The notes under the pieces are model-generated. The model was not told where the DNA came from. It searched no databases and saw only the letters and a list, made by a program, of their open reading frames with translations. This document shows positions 51,627-55,800 of a stretch of 55,800 nucleotides of DNA, in pieces. Position numbers and translations under genes: made by a program. How positions within the stretch are numbered: position 1 is the first letter of the stretch; each line of letters starts with the position of its first letter. The DNA comes from Verrucomicrobia bacterium UBA6775 (lineage in GTDB: Bacteria; Verrucomicrobiota; Verrucomicrobiia; Limisphaerales; UBA1096), in the NCBI GenBank assembly GCA_002453165.1, contig DKGH01000136.1, positions 1,522 through 57,321 of the forward strand, given 5' to 3'.

Positions 51627-53323
51627 TACAACTTTACGTCTGCACCGAGATCGCCTAGGCCAGCCCAAGTCAGTTCAGCCTCCTTGAACGACTTCACCTC
51701 GCCGGCCATATGGTTGAACAAACCCTCGATACTCTTGAATCCGTCCAACCCGGTCACGTTGTGAACAAGCTCGTGCAGCACCTCCCATTCCGGCAGTGCG
51801 TCGCCAGGCGGTTCCAATGCCTTCATGAATTTCTGTACTCGGCCCTTCACGTTAGTAAATGTGCCGCGCTTCTCCGCATGCGCACAACCGGGAAGTAAGT
51901 AATCCGCCAACTTTGTGGTTTCGTTCGGCAGGATGTCACTTACGATGAGTGTGACATTATTCAGCAAATTTGAATCAATGCCGTACTTCGTGACGTCCTC
52001 ACCAAAAACAATCAGAGTCTTCACCTTGCCATCTCTGATACTCTTCGCAATCGACGACAGTTTCGAGCCCACGCGCTTGGTCGTAATCCCGGTGAGCTGC
52101 GCCCCGGTCGTGTTAGTGTTCCGGTCCTCGACGATCATTAGGTGATCTGCCTTGCCACGGCGCGGTACAGAATCAGTCGTCGCACCCAGGTGCTTTGCCA
52201 AGTGGTTAAGCAGGTAAAGCTCTTCATTGGTTTGCCTAGCTGAAGCCACAATCGCAACTGAACCTCTTTCAACGGAACCAAGGTGCTCGGATATTTCCTT
52301 AAGAACCATGGGCCAAGGGATGGCACCCTTTGGGCTTTTGATCGTATTTAGGCGATCCTCACGCCCAATCCACTTATAGTTCAATCGACCAGAATCACAC
52401 ATCCAATGACCGTTTACCGCATCGTTTTGCCGAGGCTCATAACGGTACATCTTATTCTCACGGGAACCGATCAACACGTTGCAACCACTGCCGCAGTCAG
52501 TACAAATACTTTTGGTTTCCTTTAAAAACCAGACACGCATCTGGAATCTAAAATCATTTGATGTCAATGCCCCAACCGGACATATGTCCACAGTGTTTAA
52601 GGTATAATTGTTATTAAAAGACTCTCCGGGATAGGTGGAAATTGTATTATAGCTACCACGATTCACGATACCCAACGCATCATCTCCAACTATATCCTTT
52701 GTAAAACGAATGCAGCGGGTACATAGGATACACCTCTCAGCATCTAGAGTTATTCTTGGGCCCAAATTTACTGCCTTGGGTTTATGAACTTTAAACTCCT
52801 CAAACTCACTCTTAGCTTGACCATGATCATACGAGTACTCCTGCAATTTGCATTCACCAGCTTGATCGCAAATCGAACAATCGAGAGGGTGATTGATGAG
52901 CAAGGATTCCATTATTGCCTCGCGCATCTCCTTAGTCTCAGGGCTACTCGCGTAAATTTCCATTCCTGGAACAAGTGGAGTGGCGCACCCTATTACTCCT
53001 CGTGGTGTCTGAGGCTCATAGGGCAACTGCATCGGGAAAACCTTGGGTGAACCATCATCATTCATAGGGGCCTTTCCGTCAGGGCCGGGGCGCCCCGGCA
53101 TAGCCACGTGAACGAGGCACATTCGGCAATTACCCGACACGGGTAATTTTGGATGATAGCAATAATGAGGAATCTCGATTCCTACCTGCTTACAGGCCTG
53201 CAAAACGGTGGTCGGCTCAGGTTTCCCCTCCCAATTCGGAGTCATGCGGGGAACTTCGACGGGGCGCCCATCCACCTTCACCGTCACGGTTTCGACTGCC
53301 GGTTTTATGTCCTTGGCCGCCAT
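51626..53323 (-). CDS. nuoG: NADH-quinone oxidoreductase subunit G, short form
   Basis: Iron-sulfur subunit of the peripheral arm. N-terminal [2Fe-2S] domain (HYCYHPKLPVSGNCRMC), then HPLDCSICDQAGECKLQ (His-Cys3 type N5 cluster), CILCTRCIRF and DICPVGAL (N4), and CTDCGSGCNV with MCDSGR (N7-type cluster region). The molybdopterin-like domain is much reduced: 565 residues against about 700-900 in many bacteria. ATG 53323 starts one base after the nuoF stop. Confidence 0.93.
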   Translation of the reverse strand: MAAKDIKPAVETVTVKVDGRPVEVPRMTPNWEGKPEPTTVLQACKQVGIEIPHYCYHPKLPVSGNCRMCLVHVAMPGRPGPDGKAPMNDDGSPKVFPMQLPYEPQTPRGVIGCATPLVPGMEIYASSPETKEMREAIMESLLINHPLDCSICDQAGECKLQEYSYDHGQAKSEFEEFKVHKPKAVNLGPRITLDAERCILCTRCIRFTKDIVGDDALGIVNRGSYNTISTYPGESFNNNYTLNTVDICPVGALTSNDFRFQMRVWFLKETKSICTDCGSGCNVLIGSRENKMYRYEPRQNDAVNGHWMCDSGRLNYKWIGREDRLNTIKSPKGAIPWPMVLKEISEHLGSVERGSVAIVASARQTNEELYLLNHLAKHLGATTDSVPRRGKADHLMIVEDRNTNTTGAQLTGITTKRVGSKLSSIAKSIRDGKVKTLIVFGEDVTKYGIDSNLLNNVTLIVSDILPNETTKLADYLLPGCAHAEKRGTFTNVKGRVQKFMKALEPPGDALPEWEVLHELVHNVTGLDGFKSIEGLFNHMAGEVKSFKEAELTWAGLGDLGADVKL

Positions 53324-53324
53324 G

Positions 53325-54728
53325 CTAGTTTGACGCCTCCTCTTTTTGCTGGTTGGCCAAACTGGCCTCGTCTTCAGCACCTTTCTTCACAAAGTCATCG
53401 CGGAACTTGTCAACGAAACTCAGCACAGGCCAAGCGCATGCCTCACCAAACGCACAGATTGTCCGCCCCTGGATGTTGTGCGCGATGTGCTTGAGATAAT
53501 CCGCATCGGCCTTACGCGCTTGGCCGCTGCGCATGCGCTTGAGCGCCTTAGCCATCCAGAGCGAACCTTCGCGGCAAGGTGTACATTGGCCGCAACTCTC
53601 GTGCGCATAAAAATCAGACAAATTGCCAAGAGCTTCAACTATATCAACCGAGTCATCGATCACTATGATCGCGCTCGATCCAGACATTGACCCGCATTTC
53701 ATGAGCGTGTCGAAGTCGTAGGGAATATCCAGCAGTTCGAGTTTTTCTTCGACGTCCTTTCCCTGTTTGTCCTTGGCCTTGATCTTGAAGGACTCGCCAG
53801 CCTTAAATACTTTTGATGAGGAGCCGCCGGGTATAATCGCCTGCAACTTTCTCCCGGGGAGCAAGCCTTGGCCAAACTCCTCGCCATGGATTAAATCGCC
53901 GAGAGTAGCCTTACCAACTTCGATCTCATAATATCCGGGGCGCTTAACCTGTCCGCTAAGGCTAACTATGCGCGTGCCTGTATTACCTGGAGTACCAAGC
54001 GCGGCGTAGGTTTCCCCTCCCATCTCCATCACGTGCCGAACATTGCAAAGAGTCTCAACATTGTTAACTATGGTCGGACACATGTAAAGACCAAGTGCAG
54101 CGGGGAAGTACGGGGGCTTGATCCTGGGATAGGGCCGCTTGCCTTCCAAAGACTCGATCAAACTGGTTTCTTCACCACAAATATACGCGCCCGCACCGCG
54201 ATGCACATGAATCTCGAGGTTAAATTTGGTTCCACAAATACCTTCACCCAAATAACCGGCATCACGTGCCTCCTGTATCGCCCGGTTCAGGATCTTCGCA
54301 CCCTCGGGAAATTCGCCGCGAATGTATATGTAGGCTAAGTTGATATCGTTGGCGTAGCATGCGATCACCATGCCCTCAATTAGCTGATGAGGGTCCTTAT
54401 GAATGATTTGACGATCCTTGAAAGTGCCTGGCTCAGACTCATCAGCATTACAGAGCAGATAGATCGGTTTGCCTGACTTGCGATTCACGAAGTTCCACTT
54501 CATGCCGGCGGAAAAACCGGCTCCACCCCGGCCCCGCAGCCCGGAAGTCAGAACTTCCTTGCGAATCACCTCCTGCGGAGTAACAGTGCCATCCTTGGTT
54601 TTCTTCGCCTTAAGCTTAAAAACCTTTTTCATGGTTTTGTAACCGCCGTGCTTTTGGTAACACTTGATATCGTTCGTGTACCCCGCCTCGTCGACGTGCC
54701 TCAAAACCAGTTTGTATTCGCTTGGCAT
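53325..54728 (-). CDS. nuoF: NADH-quinone oxidoreductase subunit F
   Basis: NADH-binding flavoprotein with FMN and the N3 [4Fe-4S] cluster. LRGRGGAGFSAGMKWNF (FMN/NADH loop), NADESEPGTFKDR, GAGAYICGEETSLIESLEG, and ESCGQCTPCREGSLWM with the last ligand in TICAFGEACAW. 467 residues; an insert around 285-320 (Lys/Asp-rich) is longer than in E. coli. The gap to nuoE contains a tRNA gene on the other strand. Confidence 0.95.
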   Translation of the reverse strand: MPSEYKLVLRHVDEAGYTNDIKCYQKHGGYKTMKKVFKLKAKKTKDGTVTPQEVIRKEVLTSGLRGRGGAGFSAGMKWNFVNRKSGKPIYLLCNADESEPGTFKDRQIIHKDPHQLIEGMVIACYANDINLAYIYIRGEFPEGAKILNRAIQEARDAGYLGEGICGTKFNLEIHVHRGAGAYICGEETSLIESLEGKRPYPRIKPPYFPAALGLYMCPTIVNNVETLCNVRHVMEMGGETYAALGTPGNTGTRIVSLSGQVKRPGYYEIEVGKATLGDLIHGEEFGQGLLPGRKLQAIIPGGSSSKVFKAGESFKIKAKDKQGKDVEEKLELLDIPYDFDTLMKCGSMSGSSAIIVIDDSVDIVEALGNLSDFYAHESCGQCTPCREGSLWMAKALKRMRSGQARKADADYLKHIAHNIQGRTICAFGEACAWPVLSFVDKFRDDFVKKGAEDEASLANQQKEEASN

Positions 54729-54781
54729 CTGCTTTCGCCTTGACTCCTAACCCTAAATCAATCTTTATCCCGCGACGGCGC

Positions 54782-54855
54782 TGCCGAATGGTGTAACGGT
54801 AGCACGAGTGACTCTGACTCACTTTGTCTAGGTTCGAATCCTAGTTCGGCAACCA
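54782..54855 (+). tRNA. tRNA-Gln, anticodon CTG, CCA encoded
   Basis: Acceptor TGCCGAA (54782-54788) pairs with TTCGGCA (54845-54851); then discriminator A and genomic CCA (54853-54855). D arm GTGT/GCAC; anticodon stem AGTGA/TCACT with loop CTCTGAC, anticodon CTG; T arm CTAGG, TTCGAAT, CCTAG. All stems are fully paired. It lies antisense inside the nuo operon, 3 bases from the end of nuoE. Confidence 0.96.
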
Positions 54856-54858
54856 TCT

Positions 54859-55347
54859 TCATGCGTCGTATTTCTTCAGGATCTCCTCCGATGCCTCGTT
54901 GGAGACGGCTTCGTAAAAATCATCGTTGCACATCATCACCGGCCCCGTGCCGCAACTGGCCAGGCACTCGGCAAATTCGACACCGAACTTGCCGTCCCTC
55001 GTCCGCTGCAGGCCATGACCATTTTTATCCAAGCCAAGCTTGTCGCAGATGTGCCCGTGCAACTTGTGGCTCCCCGCCAACGCACAACTCAGCGTCCGGC
55101 AAACACGCACTACGGTCTTACCGGGATCGTGCTCGCGTAACATTGGGTAAAAAGTAACCAACTCGTGGATGTTGATCGGCTTCAGTCCCAACTTCTCAGC
55201 AGCCCACACTTCAGCCTCCTTGGAGATGTAGCCAAACTCTTCCTGGATAGCATGCAACACCATCAATGAAGCGCTTCGTTTTTCCGGATAGTTTTTGACC
55301 AAGCGATTCGCTTCTCTATCAATTGTCTTAGTAACCTTAAAACTCAT
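54859..55347 (-). CDS. nuoE: NADH-quinone oxidoreductase subunit E
   Basis: Thioredoxin-fold [2Fe-2S] subunit (N1a) of the NADH module. [39 protein letters not shown], first ligands in [11 protein letters not shown] and the second pair in [23 protein letters not shown] 55347 overlaps the nuoD stop as ATGA and is preferred to an ATG 9 bases upstream. About 162 residues. Confidence 0.95.
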   Translation of the reverse strand: MSFKVTKTIDREANRLVKNYPEKRSASLMVLHAIQEEFGYISKEAEVWAAEKLGLKPINIHELVTFYPMLREHDPGKTVVRVCRTLSCALAGSHKLHGHICDKLGLDKNGHGLQRTRDGKFGVEFAECLASCGTGPVMMCNDDFYEAVSNEASEEILKKYDA

Positions 55348-55800
55348 CGATCGCATTCCCCCATCACGAAATCTAATGATCCAAGAATCGCGACGATATC
55401 GCTCATCATATGGCCGGGGAGCATGTGCTCTAATATAGATAGATTCACAAAAGATGGAGCTCTTATCTTCATTCTGTAAGGAACACCACCCCCTTTGCTA
55501 TTAATGTAAAAACCTAATTCGCCTTTTGGGTTTTCAGCTCCAAAGTATATTTCACCAACAGGGGCGTTTTGCCCCTGAGTAACTAGCATAAATTGGTGAA
55601 TTAATTCCTCCATGCTAGATAGAACTTTTTGTTTATCAGGCAATACAATTTTACCATCATCAATATTAATCGGGCCTTTTGGCAACTTAGCTAGACATTG
55701 ATCGAGGATACGGACACTCTGCCGCATCTCTTCCATTCTGATAAGATAACGATCGTAACAGTCCCCAACTTCACCATAGGGTATGTCGAAATCTAATTGG
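55344..55800 (-). CDS. nuoD: NADH-quinone oxidoreductase subunit D (partial, N-terminus off the right edge)
   Basis: 49-kDa-type subunit forming the quinone site with NuoB and NuoH. The visible 151 codons are its C-terminal third: [60 protein letters not shown] and a final FVMGECDR, all conserved. The frame is open to the window edge. It heads the visible nuo run. Confidence 0.95.
   Translation of the reverse strand, partial: QLDFDIPYGEVGDCYDRYLIRMEEMRQSVRILDQCLAKLPKGPINIDDGKIVLPDKQKVLSSMEELIHQFMLVTQGQNAPVGEIYFGAENPKGELGFYINSKGGGVPYRMKIRAPSFVNLSILEHMLPGHMMSDIVAILGSLDFVMGECDR

Noticed and set aside
377..53875. The repeat as a CRISPR array, insertion sequence or MITE
   Set aside because: Copies are 12-16 bases, irregularly spaced, lie inside conserved genes, and have no spacers, target duplications or nearby transposase or cas genes.
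54856..54900. Integration site at the tRNA-Gln 3' end
   Set aside because: The sequence continues directly into nuoE with no integrase or duplicated tRNA end in the window.

Overview
The window looks like the chromosome of a Verrucomicrobiota-type (PVC superphylum) bacterium. The clues are a very long GreA-domain protein of the kind found in the PVC group, secreted DUF1080 and sialate O-acetylesterase proteins, a Gfo/Idh/MocA oxidoreductase with a twin-arginine-like start, and a standard bacterial 14-subunit complex I. This assignment is inferred from gene content, not from a marker-gene search. Most of the window is GC-rich; 14.7-19.8 kb is clearly AT-rich, and the nuoD-nuoI end is mildly so.

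Layout. 0-14.7 kb: apt (partial), a group 2 sigma-70 factor with a premature stop, guaB, a coiled-coil/TPR exported protein, a YjbQ-family protein, an exported sialate O-acetylesterase, an exported unknown protein, a TatD nuclease, recG, a small operon (TrmH-family rRNA methyltransferase, ispF, small unknown), a PNPOx-like flavoprotein and a serine acetyltransferase. 14.7-19.8 kb: an AT-rich MacA/MacB-like efflux operon (adaptor, ATPase, two different permeases). 19.8-30.2 kb: degraded small His/Glu-rich genes, an orphan GAF histidine kinase, a broken VOC gene, a Gfo/Idh/MocA oxidoreductase, an LMW phosphatase plus fructosamine-kinase pair, long GreA, RsmB, a 2Fe-2S ferredoxin and a DUF1080 protein. 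30.3-44.2 kb: housekeeping operons rpmI-rplT-pheS, prs-rplY-pth-rpsF-ssb-rplI, carA, pgk-tpiA-secG, a peptide-binding lipoprotein, an HMGL-like aldolase and dprA. 44.2-55.8 kb: nuoD to nuoN on the minus strand, with a tRNA-Gln gene placed antisense between nuoE and nuoF.

The most striking feature is not a gene. The palindrome GCTTGGCCAAGC (core TTGGCCAA) is scattered through the window. By eye I find about 50 exact 8-base cores, where chance predicts about one, and about 24 exact 12-mers, where chance predicts almost none. It sits inside genes in all reading frames, where it writes the peptides RLAKR, LGQA or AWPS. It also sits between genes, often as head-to-tail dimers touching stop codons. 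It resembles the cyanobacterial HIP1 palindrome in behaviour but has a different sequence.

Other points: three intrinsic terminators lie inside the signal-peptide codons of the next gene. Promoters of rpmI and pgk share the same 16-base spacer and the same downstream GC-rich element. Two reading frames are interrupted by single in-frame TAA codons.
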